From the NCBI GenBank assembly GCA_016293435.1, contig JAEDEG010000027.1, positions 1-30,922 on the forward strand: 30,922 nt of DNA, in the 5' to 3' direction. This document shows, piece after piece, positions 1 through 8,083 of this stretch. Position numbers and translations under genes: made by a program. The notes under the pieces are model-generated. The model saw only the letters and a program-made list of their open reading frames with translations. It searched no databases and was not told the origin of the DNA. This DNA comes from Clostridia bacterium. GTDB taxonomy: Bacteria > Bacillota > Clostridia > UMGS1810. Each line of letters starts with the position of its first letter. The first letter of the stretch is position 1.

Positions 1-152
1 TATATGAAGGACAGTATGTACACAAAGGACAAGCTCTGTCATATGTATCTGACAGCTGCGTTTCGGAAATCTGCGACGAACCCCATCTGCACTTCGAGAT
101 GACCTACATGGGCGACTACGTTAACCCCGTCGATTATTTATTCTTTCAATAA
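1..152 (+). CDS. M23 (LytM-type) metallopeptidase, C-terminal fragment
   Basis: The last 49 codons of a gene that begins before the window; the frame starts at base 3 and ends at a TAA at 150-152. The residues include a glycine-rich turn (VHKGQALSYV), then the sequence DEPHLHFEM and a closing NPVDYLFFQ. The HLHFE motif, in which the second His helps activate the catalytic water and the first region lies near the zinc site, followed by a short NP-x-x-Y/L tail, is the signature end of M23 peptidases, which cut peptidoglycan peptide cross-links outside the membrane. The run ahead of the motif (SEICDEPHLHFE) resembles SpoIIQ-like sporulation versions, but the N-terminal part is missing, so this is only a suggestion. 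Confidence 0.85.
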   Translation, partial: YEGQYVHKGQALSYVSDSCVSEICDEPHLHFEMTYMGDYVNPVDYLFFQ

Positions 153-159
153 AAAATCC

Positions 160-193
160 TACGGCACATATAAGATTGCTTATATGTGCCGTA
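160..193. terminator. Bidirectional terminator-like hairpin between convergent genes
   Basis: A perfect 15-bp inverted repeat (arms 160-174 and 179-193) with a 4-base loop lies between the stop of the rightward M23 gene and the stop of leftward radA. On the minus strand it is followed by a T-rich run (complement of the A tract at 151-156), making it a good terminator for radA. On the plus strand the T tract is weak. Confidence 0.8.
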
Positions 194-206
194 TTAAAAT
201 CATGAA

Positions 207-1610
207 TTATTTCTTTTCGCCGGATGAACTTTCTTTTAATCGAAAATCCTCAATTTTCTTTAAATAGCGTATCGCTTCAGAAACGTTTTTAACAGGCAAA
301 AGCTTTATATCCTTCCTGTCTGCATAATTCTGCGCATTTCCTGCTGGCAGTATACAAAATTCAAATCCCATTTTTGCAGCTTCCGAAATTCTCTGGTCGC
401 AAAAGCCAACAGTCCTCACTTCACTGGTCAATCCCACCTCACCGATTATAAGTGTTTTCGAATCGATTATAAAATTCTTAAAATTAGAAGCAATTGCGGT
501 TATAACTGCAAGGTCGGTAGCTGTTTCTACAATTTTTATTCCGCCAACAACATTTATGTACACGTCCTGGTTTTGCATAGGAAAACCAAGCTGTTTTTCA
601 AGTATGGCAGTCAGCAGCACCGCACGGTTAAAATCTATTCCCGTAGTCATACGCCTGGGATTGCCAAATCCGGTTGGTGAGCAAAGTGCCTGAACCTCGG
701 CAAGAATTGGCCTTGTTCCCTCAAGTGTACACACAACAGTTGAGCCGCATGCATTTTCAGGTCTTCCCTCCAACAGCATTTTTGAAGGATTCTTCACTTC
801 GGCAAGTCCGCTGTCCTTCATTTCAAAAACTCCGATTTCATTTGTTGAGCCAAAGCGGTTTTTAACTGTTCTTAATATTCTGTAACTCTGTGTCCGCTCT
901 CCCTCAAAATACAAAACGCAGTCGACCATGTGCTCCAGAACTCTCGGTCCGGCTATATTTCCGTCTTTTGTTACATGACCGACAATGAATATTGTTATAT
1001 CGTTTTCTTTGGCATATCTCATCAGGTGGTGAGTTGCCTCTCTGACTTGTGTTACGCTTCCCGGAGCAGAGGATATATCATTTTTGTATATGGTTTGTAT
1101 AGAGTCTATTATAATAATTTCAGGGTTGCACCCGTCCGCCGATGCAAGAATTGTATCTAATTCCGTTTCGGGCAATATCAAAAGGTTATCGCTTTCAATT
1201 CCGAGCCTCGATGCTCTCAGCTTGATTTGCTCAGCAGATTCTTCACCGGATACATACAAAACTGTCTTGGCTTGTGAAACCTTATGTGATATCTGAAGCA
1301 GCAGTGTCGACTTTCCGATACCCGGATCACCGCCCACAAGTACAAGTGATCCCCTCACAATTCCGCCACCGAGCACACGATCCAGCTCTTTTATGCCCGA
1401 GAGCGTTCTTTTTGCATCGTTTGACTCTATATCCTTAAGCTTTTTTGGTGTATGCTTTGATTGCGGTAAGGCAGAACTGCCATATCTTGACACCGGAAAT
1501 TCTATTTCTTCGCTAAACGTGTTCCAGTTGCCGCAGGCAGGGCATTTACCCAGCCATTTCGGTGTGTTGTATCCGCATTCACAGCACACGAATTTTGTCG
1601 TTTGTTTCAT
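207..1610 (-). CDS. radA: DNA repair protein RadA (Sms)
   Basis: A RecA-related ATPase that promotes branch migration of recombination intermediates in DNA repair. The 467 residues match the usual RadA length. An N-terminal C4 zinc finger is visible (Cys9, Cys12, Cys23, Cys26), then the Walker A motif GGDPGIGKST at about 93-102, the RadA-specific KNRFG motif near residue 250, and a C-terminal Lon-protease-like domain. The start ATG at 1608-1610 is preceded on the minus strand by GGGAG at a good distance. It is transcribed from its own promoter (1681-1709), with a leader of about 60 bases that contains a perfect inverted repeat. It is convergent with the M23 gene. No key motif is missing. Confidence 0.97.
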   Translation of the reverse strand: MKQTTKFVCCECGYNTPKWLGKCPACGNWNTFSEEIEFPVSRYGSSALPQSKHTPKKLKDIESNDAKRTLSGIKELDRVLGGGIVRGSLVLVGGDPGIGKSTLLLQISHKVSQAKTVLYVSGEESAEQIKLRASRLGIESDNLLILPETELDTILASADGCNPEIIIIDSIQTIYKNDISSAPGSVTQVREATHHLMRYAKENDITIFIVGHVTKDGNIAGPRVLEHMVDCVLYFEGERTQSYRILRTVKNRFGSTNEIGVFEMKDSGLAEVKNPSKMLLEGRPENACGSTVVCTLEGTRPILAEVQALCSPTGFGNPRRMTTGIDFNRAVLLTAILEKQLGFPMQNQDVYINVVGGIKIVETATDLAVITAIASNFKNFIIDSKTLIIGEVGLTSEVRTVGFCDQRISEAAKMGFEFCILPAGNAQNYADRKDIKLLPVKNVSEAIRYLKKIEDFRLKESSSGEKK

Positions 1611-1650
1611 ACATACTCCCTTGACCTAAAATAATCAGTATTATGTAAAC

Positions 1651-1675
1651 TGAATGATATCACGGATATCATTCA
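1651..1675 (-). promoter_or_regulatory. Perfect 11-bp inverted repeat at the radA transcription start
   Basis: Arms TGAATGATATC (1651-1661) and GATATCATTCA (1665-1675) are separated by three bases. The repeat lies immediately downstream of the predicted -10 box of the radA promoter, covering about +1 to +25, so it could be a repressor operator or a 5'-leader stem-loop. There is no T tract on either strand, so a terminator is less likely. Its position is read from the sequence; its function is inferred. Confidence 0.55.
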
Positions 1676-1680
1676 AAGTT

Positions 1681-1709
1681 ATTATACTACAAGTCGGTCA
1701 AATTGTAAA
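1681..1709 (-). promoter_or_regulatory. Sigma-A-type promoter of radA
   Basis: On the minus strand, TTTACA (1704-1709) and TATAAT (1681-1686) are separated by exactly 17 bases. The -10 box is a perfect consensus. The promoter sits between the stop of the lipoprotein gene (1726) and the radA start (1610), so radA does not depend on read-through. Confidence 0.75.
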
Positions 1710-1725
1710 TAGAATTTCGAAGATT

Positions 1726-2037
1726 TTACTGATTTGTCTTATTTCCGGTGATATCGTCTACCATATCCGATGCACTGTTACGAACATCATCTACAGTATT
1801 TTTTGTATCATCCTTTATATCGTCTACGCCGTTTTTGATATCCTCTTTTAGATTGTTGTTGTTATCTTCCACCGTATCTTTGTTATCTGCGTCGTTGATG
1901 TTGGGTTCAATGCTGTCGTCAGCTGAGTTGTTATTGGGTGTCGTCGTGTTGTCACCGTTGTTAGACGAACAAGCGGCAAAGGAGCTTATTATACACACAG
2001 ACAGTAATGTAATAAGCAAATTTTTAATGGTATTCAT
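1726..2037 (-). CDS. Small Asn/Asp-rich putative lipoprotein
   Basis: I do not recognise a named family. The 103-residue product starts with a lysine, then a hydrophobic stretch (about 7-20) and a lipobox-like FAAC ending at Cys23, so it is probably exported and lipid-anchored. Residues 24-55 are a low-complexity Asn/Thr/Asp linker. Residues 60-98 are a charged amphipathic stretch with repeated units of the kind VDDI, VDDV and VDDI spaced by about 11 residues, recalling the 11-residue helical repeats of YtxH-like and LEA-like stress proteins. The ATG at 2035-2037 has only a weak purine-rich upstream sequence (AGAGAG). It is divergent from the XRE-cupin gene. Composition bias limits any homology argument, but the signal peptide and lipobox support a real gene. 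Confidence 0.7.
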   Translation of the reverse strand: MNTIKNLLITLLSVCIISSFAACSSNNGDNTTTPNNNSADDSIEPNINDADNKDTVEDNNNNLKEDIKNGVDDIKDDTKNTVDDVRNSASDMVDDITGNKTNQ

Positions 2038-2133
2038 AATTTCTTCATCTCTCTTTCAAACATATTATTGCACTGTTTTGATTTTTAATGCATTGTTTTT
2101 TTGTTGTTTTTCAATGAAAATCCATTTTTAATA

Positions 2134-2162
2134 TTTACTTTGTTCTGTGAATTAGGTATAAT
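2134..2162 (+). promoter_or_regulatory. Promoter of the XRE-cupin / acyl-CoA synthetase unit
   Basis: TTTACT (2134-2139) and TATAAT (2157-2162) with a 17-base spacer. The -10 is a perfect consensus and the -35 matches at four of six positions. The rest of the intergenic stretch 2038-2201 is very T-rich on the plus strand and presumably also holds the promoter of the divergent lipoprotein gene, which I could not place with confidence. Confidence 0.65.
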
Positions 2163-2201
2163 GTGTGGTAATTGTAATGTTTTATGGGAGGAGCTTTATT
2201 T

Positions 2202-2759
2202 ATGAACGAACAGGTGAAGCTAATCGGGCAAAGAATTAAAGATTTGAGAGAGATTGCCGAGCTTTCTGCAGAAGAAATTGCAGACTATCTCAATATTCCC
2301 ATTGACAAATATTTGTCATATGAAAATGGTGAAGATGACATGCCGATTAGTATTTTATATGAATTAGCCAATAAATTCGATGTGGATTTTACTGCCATCT
2401 TGTCCGGTGATGCTCCTAAGCTCAATGTCTATCAGTTTGTAAAAGCAGGTCATGGGCTTGGTGTTAAACGCCGCGAAGAGTATCAGTATTACAATCTTTC
2501 TTTTAATTTTGCAAACAAAAGCATTGAGCCTTTTTACGTTACGGTTCCCCCTTCAACCGGTGGAAATTCGATTCATTTAACCAGTCATCCGGGGCAGGAA
2601 TTTAACTATTGCCTGGATGGCCGAGTCTGTATTATAATTGACGGTAAAGAAATAATTATGGAACCGGGAGATTCCCTAATTTTTGATTCCAAGCACTGGC
2701 ACGGCATGAGAGCACTTGATAACAAAGAAGCACATTTTCTCGCAATTGTCAGTGACTGA
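2202..2759 (+). CDS. XRE-family transcriptional regulator with C-terminal cupin domain
   Basis: A probable one-component, ligand-sensing DNA-binding regulator. Of 185 residues, about 8-64 form an XRE/HTH_3 fold (RIKDLREIAELSAEEIADYL, then the SYENGED turn), and about 112-182 form a cupin barrel with candidate metal or ligand residues His129, Glu133, His165 and His167 and the turn EPGDSLIFDS. I chose the ATG at 2202 rather than the in-frame ATG at 2184, because a strong GGGAGGAG lies between them (2186-2193) at normal spacing for 2202. The gene sits 29 bases ahead of an acyl-CoA synthetase in the same direction. This XRE-cupin plus AMP-forming synthetase pairing is often seen in Clostridia, so it probably regulates that gene. 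The ligand is unknown. Confidence 0.9.
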   Translation: MNEQVKLIGQRIKDLREIAELSAEEIADYLNIPIDKYLSYENGEDDMPISILYELANKFDVDFTAILSGDAPKLNVYQFVKAGHGLGVKRREEYQYYNLSFNFANKSIEPFYVTVPPSTGGNSIHLTSHPGQEFNYCLDGRVCIIIDGKEIIMEPGDSLIFDSKHWHGMRALDNKEAHFLAIVSD

Positions 2760-2788
2760 TAGTATGATACAGAAAGGTCAAAGTACAA

Positions 2789-4471
2789 ATGAATTTACTT
2801 AATAAATTTTTAGAAAAAAGCGAGTTTGAAAATTACGAGGATTATTATGCTAATTTTAAGGTAAATGTTCCCGAAGATTTTAATTTTGCTTATGATGTTA
2901 TTGAAGAATATGCAAAAATCGCTCCCGATAAGCGCGCACTGGTATGGTGCAACGATGAAGGTGAAGAAAGAATATTCACATTTTCACAGCTCAATGCAGA
3001 GGTTAATAAAGCTGCCAATTTTTTCAGGAGAATCGGTATAAAAAAAGGCGATTTCGTAATGCTTATTCTTCGCAGGCATTATCAGTTCTGGATAAGCATC
3101 TATGCTCTTCACAAAATCGGCGCAGTAGCTATTCCCGCTACTCATCTTCTAACAAAAAAGGATATTATATTCAGATGTGAATGTGCCGATATCAAGATGA
3201 TCATTTGCTCTGATAAGGGAGAAACACGTGAACACGTTGAAGAGAGCCTTCCCTCGTGTCCCACTGTTGAAAAATGCTGTATTCTCGGAAAGCAAAAATA
3301 TGACGGATGGTATAACTTCGATCTTGAAATAGAAAGCGAAAGCGATGCCTTTGAACGTCCTACAGACAAAGAGCGTACTCACAATGATGATCCAATGCTT
3401 GTGTATTTCACATCGGGTACAACCGGCAACCCCAAGATGGTTCTTCATACTTTCACCTATCCACTCGGGCATATTTCAACAGGCAAATACTGGCACAACG
3501 TTGTCGACGACGGTCTGCATCTCACTGTTGCCGACACCGGCTGGGCAAAGTGCTCATGGGGCAAGCTGTACGGTCAGTTTATTGCCGGTACGGCACAGTT
3601 TGTATATGACTACAGCGACAAATTTATTCCAACCGATTTGCTTGATATGATTGTTAAATACCGCATAACAACATTTTGCGCACCGCCTACAATATATAGA
3701 TTTTTCATCAAATCAGACATGAAGCGTTATGATTTGTCATCATTAAAGCATATTTCCACCGCGGGCGAGGCGCTCAATCCCGAGGTGTTTAATCAAATAT
3801 ATGCCGCCACCGGGCTCAAGGTATACGAAGGCTTTGGTCAAACCGAATCCCCCATACTTCTCGGTACCTATATGTGGGATAATCCCAAGCCCGGTTCAAT
3901 GGGACGTCCGGCTGCAGGCTTCAAGGCAGTTTTACTTCGTGATGATTTTTCTGTGTGTGAACCCGGCGAAATCGGCCAGATAGGTTTTGACATCACAGAA
4001 GGAAAGCCTCTCGGTGTTCTTGATTGCTACTACAAAGATCAGGAGAAAACCGATTCGGTGTTCATGAACGGCTACTACCTTACCGGTGATCTTGCATGGT
4101 GCGACGAAGACGGCTTTTATTGGTATGTAGGACGTGCCGATGATGTCATAAAGAGCTCCGGCTACAGAATCGGACCTTTTGAAGTAGAAAGTGCTCTTAT
4201 GGAGCATCCCGCTGTTTTCGAAACTGCTATTACCGCAGTGCCCGATGAAATACGCGGTCAGATAGTCAAAGCTACAATTGTTCTCGCAAAGGGATATAAG
4301 CCGAGCGATGAACTGAAAAAAGAACTTCAAAATCACGTTAAAAAGACAACCGCACCATACAAATATCCGCGAATTGTTGAATTTGTTGATGAATTGCCTA
4401 AGACAATTTCCGGTAAAATCAGACGTGCGCAGTTGCGTGATGAAGACAAAAATAAAACTCGCAGCAATTAA
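2789..4471 (+). CDS. AMP-forming acyl-CoA synthetase (ANL superfamily)
   Basis: Activates a carboxylic acid as the acyl-AMP and transfers it to coenzyme A. The 560 residues carry the full motif set: the phosphate-binding loop YFTSGTTGNPKMV at about 206-218, YEGFGQTES near 346-354, the hinge region with TGDLAWCDEDGFYWYVGR and DDVIKSSGYRIGP, and the C-terminal KTISGKIRR with the catalytic adenylation lysine at about 543. Overall it looks most like the medium-chain or aryl acyl-CoA synthetase group rather than acetyl-CoA synthetase, but the substrate cannot be read from sequence. The ATG at 2789 follows an AGAAAGG ribosome binding site. It forms a two-gene unit with the upstream XRE-cupin regulator and is closed by the terminator at 4479-4513. 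Confidence 0.92.
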   Translation: MNLLNKFLEKSEFENYEDYYANFKVNVPEDFNFAYDVIEEYAKIAPDKRALVWCNDEGEERIFTFSQLNAEVNKAANFFRRIGIKKGDFVMLILRRHYQFWISIYALHKIGAVAIPATHLLTKKDIIFRCECADIKMIICSDKGETREHVEESLPSCPTVEKCCILGKQKYDGWYNFDLEIESESDAFERPTDKERTHNDDPMLVYFTSGTTGNPKMVLHTFTYPLGHISTGKYWHNVVDDGLHLTVADTGWAKCSWGKLYGQFIAGTAQFVYDYSDKFIPTDLLDMIVKYRITTFCAPPTIYRFFIKSDMKRYDLSSLKHISTAGEALNPEVFNQIYAATGLKVYEGFGQTESPILLGTYMWDNPKPGSMGRPAAGFKAVLLRDDFSVCEPGEIGQIGFDITEGKPLGVLDCYYKDQEKTDSVFMNGYYLTGDLAWCDEDGFYWYVGRADDVIKSSGYRIGPFEVESALMEHPAVFETAITAVPDEIRGQIVKATIVLAKGYKPSDELKKELQNHVKKTTAPYKYPRIVEFVDELPKTISGKIRRAQLRDEDKNKTRSN

Positions 4472-4478
4472 CCTTTTT

Positions 4479-4513
4479 AAAAGACTTTCTCATTATGCGG
4501 GGAAAGTCTTTTT
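4479..4513 (+). terminator. Rho-independent terminator after the acyl-CoA synthetase
   Basis: Arms AAAAGACTTTC (4479-4489) and GAAAGTCTTTT (4502-4512) form a perfect 11-bp stem with a 12-base loop, ending in a T run. It begins eight bases after the stop codon. Confidence 0.85.
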
Positions 4514-4552
4514 GCACTGTTTTGCCAAGGCTTTTCTTATTCAATTTTACGC

Positions 4553-4581
4553 TTGCAATATGGTGCTTTTTGGTATATAAT
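4553..4581 (+). promoter_or_regulatory. Sigma-A-type promoter of the tyrS unit
   Basis: TTGCAA (4553-4558) and TATAAT (4576-4581) with a 17-base spacer. The predicted leader to the tyrS start is only about 45 bases, too short for the T-box riboswitch that often precedes tyrS in Firmicutes, and I see no other leader structure. Confidence 0.75.
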
Positions 4582-4634
4582 ATCATTGTTGTTTCAGTGA
4601 AAAAATATTAAACTTACTATATATGGAGGATTTT

Positions 4635-5861
4635 ATGAAAAACGTATATGACGTATTAAAGGAGCGAGGCTTAATCGCTCAGGTTACACATGAGGAAGAA
4701 ATCAGAGAGCTTCTTGGCAACGAAAAAGTTACATTTTATATTGGCTTTGATCCTACTGCCGATAGTCTTCATGTCGGTCATTTTTTGCAAATGGTGGTAA
4801 TGCGTCATATGCAGATGCACGGTCACAGACCGATTGCACTCGTTGGCGGCGGAACGGGCCATATAGGTGATCCCTCGGGCAGAACGGATATGCGTCAGAT
4901 GATGACAGAAGATGTTATCAAACATAACTGTGAATGTTTCAAAAAGCAGCTTTCCAGCGTAATTGATTTTTCCGACGGTAAGGCTGTCATGGTAAATAAT
5001 GCCGACTGGCTTCTTAAGCTTAACTATGTCGATTTTCTTCGCGATATCGGTTCATGCTTTTCTGTTAACAAGATGCTCACTGCAGAGTGCTTCAAGCAAA
5101 GACTGGAAAAAGGTCTTTCTTTTCTCGAATTTAACTATATGCTTATGCAGAGCTACGATTTTCTCATGCTAAGCAGAGAATATGACTGTAAGATTGAGCT
5201 TGGCGGAGACGACCAATGGAGTAATATTCTCGGAGGTATCGACCTTTGTCGTCGAAAAGACCAAAAGCAGGTATATGGTATGACCTTTACTCTCCTTACC
5301 AACAGCGAAGGAAAGAAAATGGGTAAAACTCAGAGCGGAGCTCTTTGGCTTGACCCCGAAAAAACCTCACCCTATGATTTCTATCAGTATTGGGTTAATG
5401 TTGATGATGCCGATGTTATAAAATGTCTCAAGCTTCTCACATTCCTTCCGTTGGAAGAAATCGAGGTTATGGCACAGTATAAAGATGCCGAAATCAACAA
5501 AGCAAAAAAGGTGCTTGCATATGAGGTTACAAAGCTTGTTCACGGTAAGGAAGAGGCAGATAAAGCTCAGGCTGCTGCCGAAGCAGTGTTTGGCTCGGGC
5601 AACAGCTCCGAAAATATGCCCACAACACAAATTACCTCCTCTGAGCTAAAAGCAGGTCTTTCGCTTCTTGATTGTATGGCAAAAGCCGGAATTATCGCAT
5701 CAAAAGGCGAAGGCAGAAGGCTTATTTCGCAAGGTGGTGTAAGCCTTAACGGCATCAAAGTTTCTGATGCAAACTATATGCTTTCTGCATCCGATTTTGA
5801 ATCAGGAGAAGCAGTTATCAAAAAAGGTAAAAAAGTATTCCACAGAGTTATTTGTGCGTAA
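4635..5861 (+). CDS. tyrS: Tyrosyl-tRNA synthetase
   Basis: Charges tRNA-Tyr with tyrosine. With 408 residues this is the typical bacterial TyrRS length. The class I signature appears as YIGFDPTADSLHVGH (HIGH equivalent HVGH at about 45-49), the KMSKS equivalent as KMGKT at about 228-232, and an S4 RNA-binding domain occupies about 340-405 (LISQGGVSLNG). I chose the ATG at 4635, not the in-frame ATG at 4623, because GGAGGA at 4625-4630 is its ribosome binding site. It is the first gene of a long rightward unit and is followed after 23 bases by thrC. Confidence 0.97.
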   Translation: MKNVYDVLKERGLIAQVTHEEEIRELLGNEKVTFYIGFDPTADSLHVGHFLQMVVMRHMQMHGHRPIALVGGGTGHIGDPSGRTDMRQMMTEDVIKHNCECFKKQLSSVIDFSDGKAVMVNNADWLLKLNYVDFLRDIGSCFSVNKMLTAECFKQRLEKGLSFLEFNYMLMQSYDFLMLSREYDCKIELGGDDQWSNILGGIDLCRRKDQKQVYGMTFTLLTNSEGKKMGKTQSGALWLDPEKTSPYDFYQYWVNVDDADVIKCLKLLTFLPLEEIEVMAQYKDAEINKAKKVLAYEVTKLVHGKEEADKAQAAAEAVFGSGNSSENMPTTQITSSELKAGLSLLDCMAKAGIIASKGEGRRLISQGGVSLNGIKVSDANYMLSASDFESGEAVIKKGKKVFHRVICA

Positions 5862-5884
5862 TATTCATACAGGAGGTTGTTGTA

Positions 5885-7381
5885 ATGAAGTATCAAAGCA
5901 CAAGAAACAGTAAAGTTTCTGTCGATGCCGCTCAGGCGATAAAAAACGGCATTTCCCCCGATGGCGGATTGTATGTGCCTGCAGAAATTCCGCAAGTTTC
6001 TGCAGAATTTATAAAAGAACTGTGTAATTTGAAATACAGTGACAGAGCAGCCAAAATTCTTGGCTTGTTTTTGACAGACTATTCAAATGAAGAACTTGAC
6101 TATTGTGTATCAAATGCATATTCAAAGGATAAATTCGGGTCAGATAATACCGCACCTGTAAAATCCTTAAATGACAGGCTCAATATTCTGGAACTATGGC
6201 ACGGTCCGACTTGCGCATTTAAAGATATGGCACTTCAGATATTGCCCTATCTTTTGAAAAAGGCAATAGCAAAGACCGGCGAAAACAAAGAGGTTGTAAT
6301 TCTTGTTGCTACCTCAGGTGATACCGGAAAAGCCGCTTTGGAAGGATTTAAGGATGTTGAAGGTACAAAGATTCAGGTGTTTTATCCGGTTGACGGTGTA
6401 TCTAAAATTCAAAAGCTTCAGATGACCACTCAAGAAGGCAAAAATGTCAGTGTCTGTGCTGTAAACGGTAATTTTGACGATGCCCAGACAGGTGTCAAAA
6501 AAATTTTCACCAACAATGACTACAAAAAGACCATTGCAGAAAGAGGCTATACTTTTTCATCTGCCAATTCTATCAACTGGGGCAGACTTGCACCTCAGAT
6601 TGTATATTATTTTTCCGCATACTGTGATTTGCTTTCGCTTGGCAAAATTTCACTTGGCGAAAAAATAAATATAGTAGTTCCAACCGGTAATTTTGGCAAT
6701 ATTCTTGCCGCTTATTATGCAAAGATGATGGGGCTTCCCATAAATAAGCTTATTTGTGCTTCCAACAGCAATAACATACTTACCGATTTTATATCCACCG
6801 GTGTATACGACAGAAACAGACAGTTCTACACAACGGTTTCTCCGTCAATGGATATTCTCATTTCCAGCAATCTGGAACGACTTTTGTATCATCTTACAGA
6901 CAAAAACGATAAGCTTGTTTCTGAGTATATGACATCTCTTTCGGAATGTGGCAGATACGAAGTCGCACCTACTGTTAAAGAAAAAATCGCAAGCTTATTT
7001 GTGGGCGGATGCTGCAGCGATGACGATACCGCTAAAACTATTGCAAAATATTTTCGTGAGTATTCCTATGTTGTAGACACTCACACAGCCGTTGCGCTAA
7101 ATGTATACGATCAGTACATCAAAAACACCGGTGATGAAACAGCAACAGTTATAGCGTCTACGGCTAATCCTTTCAAATTCAACGAAGCTGTTTTATCAGC
7201 AATAAATGACGGTACGGATTTTAGTGACAAAGATGAATTTGAGCTTTTAGAGCTTCTTTCTAAGCATGGAAATATAGAAATACCTGTTCGGCTTTCTGAG
7301 CTGAAGACTAAAAAAGTGCGTTTTAATTCTGTATGTAACAAAGAAGATATGATCAAGCAGACCGATTCGTTTCTTGTTTGA
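5885..7381 (+). CDS. thrC: Threonine synthase
   Basis: Converts O-phosphohomoserine to threonine using pyridoxal phosphate. The 498-residue protein has the N-terminal YQSTRNS motif of the longer (E. coli/yeast-like) threonine synthase class, the cofactor lysine in GPTCAFKDMA (Lys113), and the phosphate-binding SGDTGKAAL loop. The ATG at 5885 is nine bases after a perfect AGGAGG (5871-5876); the further-upstream in-frame TTG lacks a site. It lies between tyrS and ispD without hom or thrB nearby, so homoserine metabolism is presumably encoded elsewhere. Confidence 0.95.
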   Translation: MKYQSTRNSKVSVDAAQAIKNGISPDGGLYVPAEIPQVSAEFIKELCNLKYSDRAAKILGLFLTDYSNEELDYCVSNAYSKDKFGSDNTAPVKSLNDRLNILELWHGPTCAFKDMALQILPYLLKKAIAKTGENKEVVILVATSGDTGKAALEGFKDVEGTKIQVFYPVDGVSKIQKLQMTTQEGKNVSVCAVNGNFDDAQTGVKKIFTNNDYKKTIAERGYTFSSANSINWGRLAPQIVYYFSAYCDLLSLGKISLGEKINIVVPTGNFGNILAAYYAKMMGLPINKLICASNSNNILTDFISTGVYDRNRQFYTTVSPSMDILISSNLERLLYHLTDKNDKLVSEYMTSLSECGRYEVAPTVKEKIASLFVGGCCSDDDTAKTIAKYFREYSYVVDTHTAVALNVYDQYIKNTGDETATVIASTANPFKFNEAVLSAINDGTDFSDKDEFELLELLSKHGNIEIPVRLSELKTKKVRFNSVCNKEDMIKQTDSFLV

Positions 7382-7397
7382 TAACGGAGAAACGCAT

Positions 7398-8078
7398 ATG
7401 GATAAATGTTTTATCAGTGCAATTATTGTTGCCGGCGGAATCGGAACTCGCATGGGAGGCAATCTTCCTAAGCAGTTTTTAGAAATAGACGGTCTTCAGG
7501 TTATAGAACACACAGTCAGACGTTTTGTCCAAAGTAAGGCTGTTGATCAAATAGTGATTGTATGTCACAAGGACTATATCTCTCACACCCATAAGCTTTT
7601 TGAACATATTGATTTTGACATAAATATTGTTCCCGGTTCAGATACTCGTCAAAAGTCAGTATTTTGCGGACTTGAAGCATGTCCCGAAGCAGATTATGTT
7701 TTGATTCATGATGCAGTGAGATGTTGTGTCGGAACACAAGACATTTGCAAACTGACACATCATCTTACCCAAAAAAAGGCTTGTGCTTTGGGTGTCCGAG
7801 TTTTCGATACGGTAAAAAAAACAGGAAACGACGGCAAAATCACTGAAACTGTAGACAGAAATAATCTATGGCTTGTTCAAACTCCTCAGGCGTTTGAACG
7901 TACGCTTATTTATGATTCACATCAAAAGGCACTCAGCTGCGGTTTTGAGGCAACAGACGACTGCGCGCTGGCAGAGCATGCCGGGTATGATGTGTATATA
8001 GTTGAAGGCTCATACAAAAATATAAAAATTACAACACCTGCCGACCTTGTATTGGCGGCTGAGTATTTGAAAGGTTGA
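7398..8078 (+). CDS. ispD: 2-C-methyl-D-erythritol 4-phosphate cytidylyltransferase
   Basis: Third step of the MEP isoprenoid pathway: joins CMP from CTP to methylerythritol 4-phosphate. The 226 residues include the CTP-binding loop VAGGIGTRMGGNLPKQFLEI, the HDAVRC motif and the TPQAF motif with catalytic neighbours, all expected for IspD. The start is ATG 7398 behind ACGGAG; the open frame extends upstream only into the end of thrC through a TTG. It is immediately followed by ispF, the second-next enzyme of the same pathway. Confidence 0.95.
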   Translation: MDKCFISAIIVAGGIGTRMGGNLPKQFLEIDGLQVIEHTVRRFVQSKAVDQIVIVCHKDYISHTHKLFEHIDFDINIVPGSDTRQKSVFCGLEACPEADYVLIHDAVRCCVGTQDICKLTHHLTQKKACALGVRVFDTVKKTGNDGKITETVDRNNLWLVQTPQAFERTLIYDSHQKALSCGFEATDDCALAEHAGYDVYIVEGSYKNIKITTPADLVLAAEYLKG

Positions 8079-8083
8079 ATTAT

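Noticed and set aside
4582..4634. Possible T-box riboswitch before tyrS
   Set aside because: The leader from the predicted start to the ribosome binding site is only about 40-45 bases; a T-box with specifier loop and antiterminator needs well over 150.
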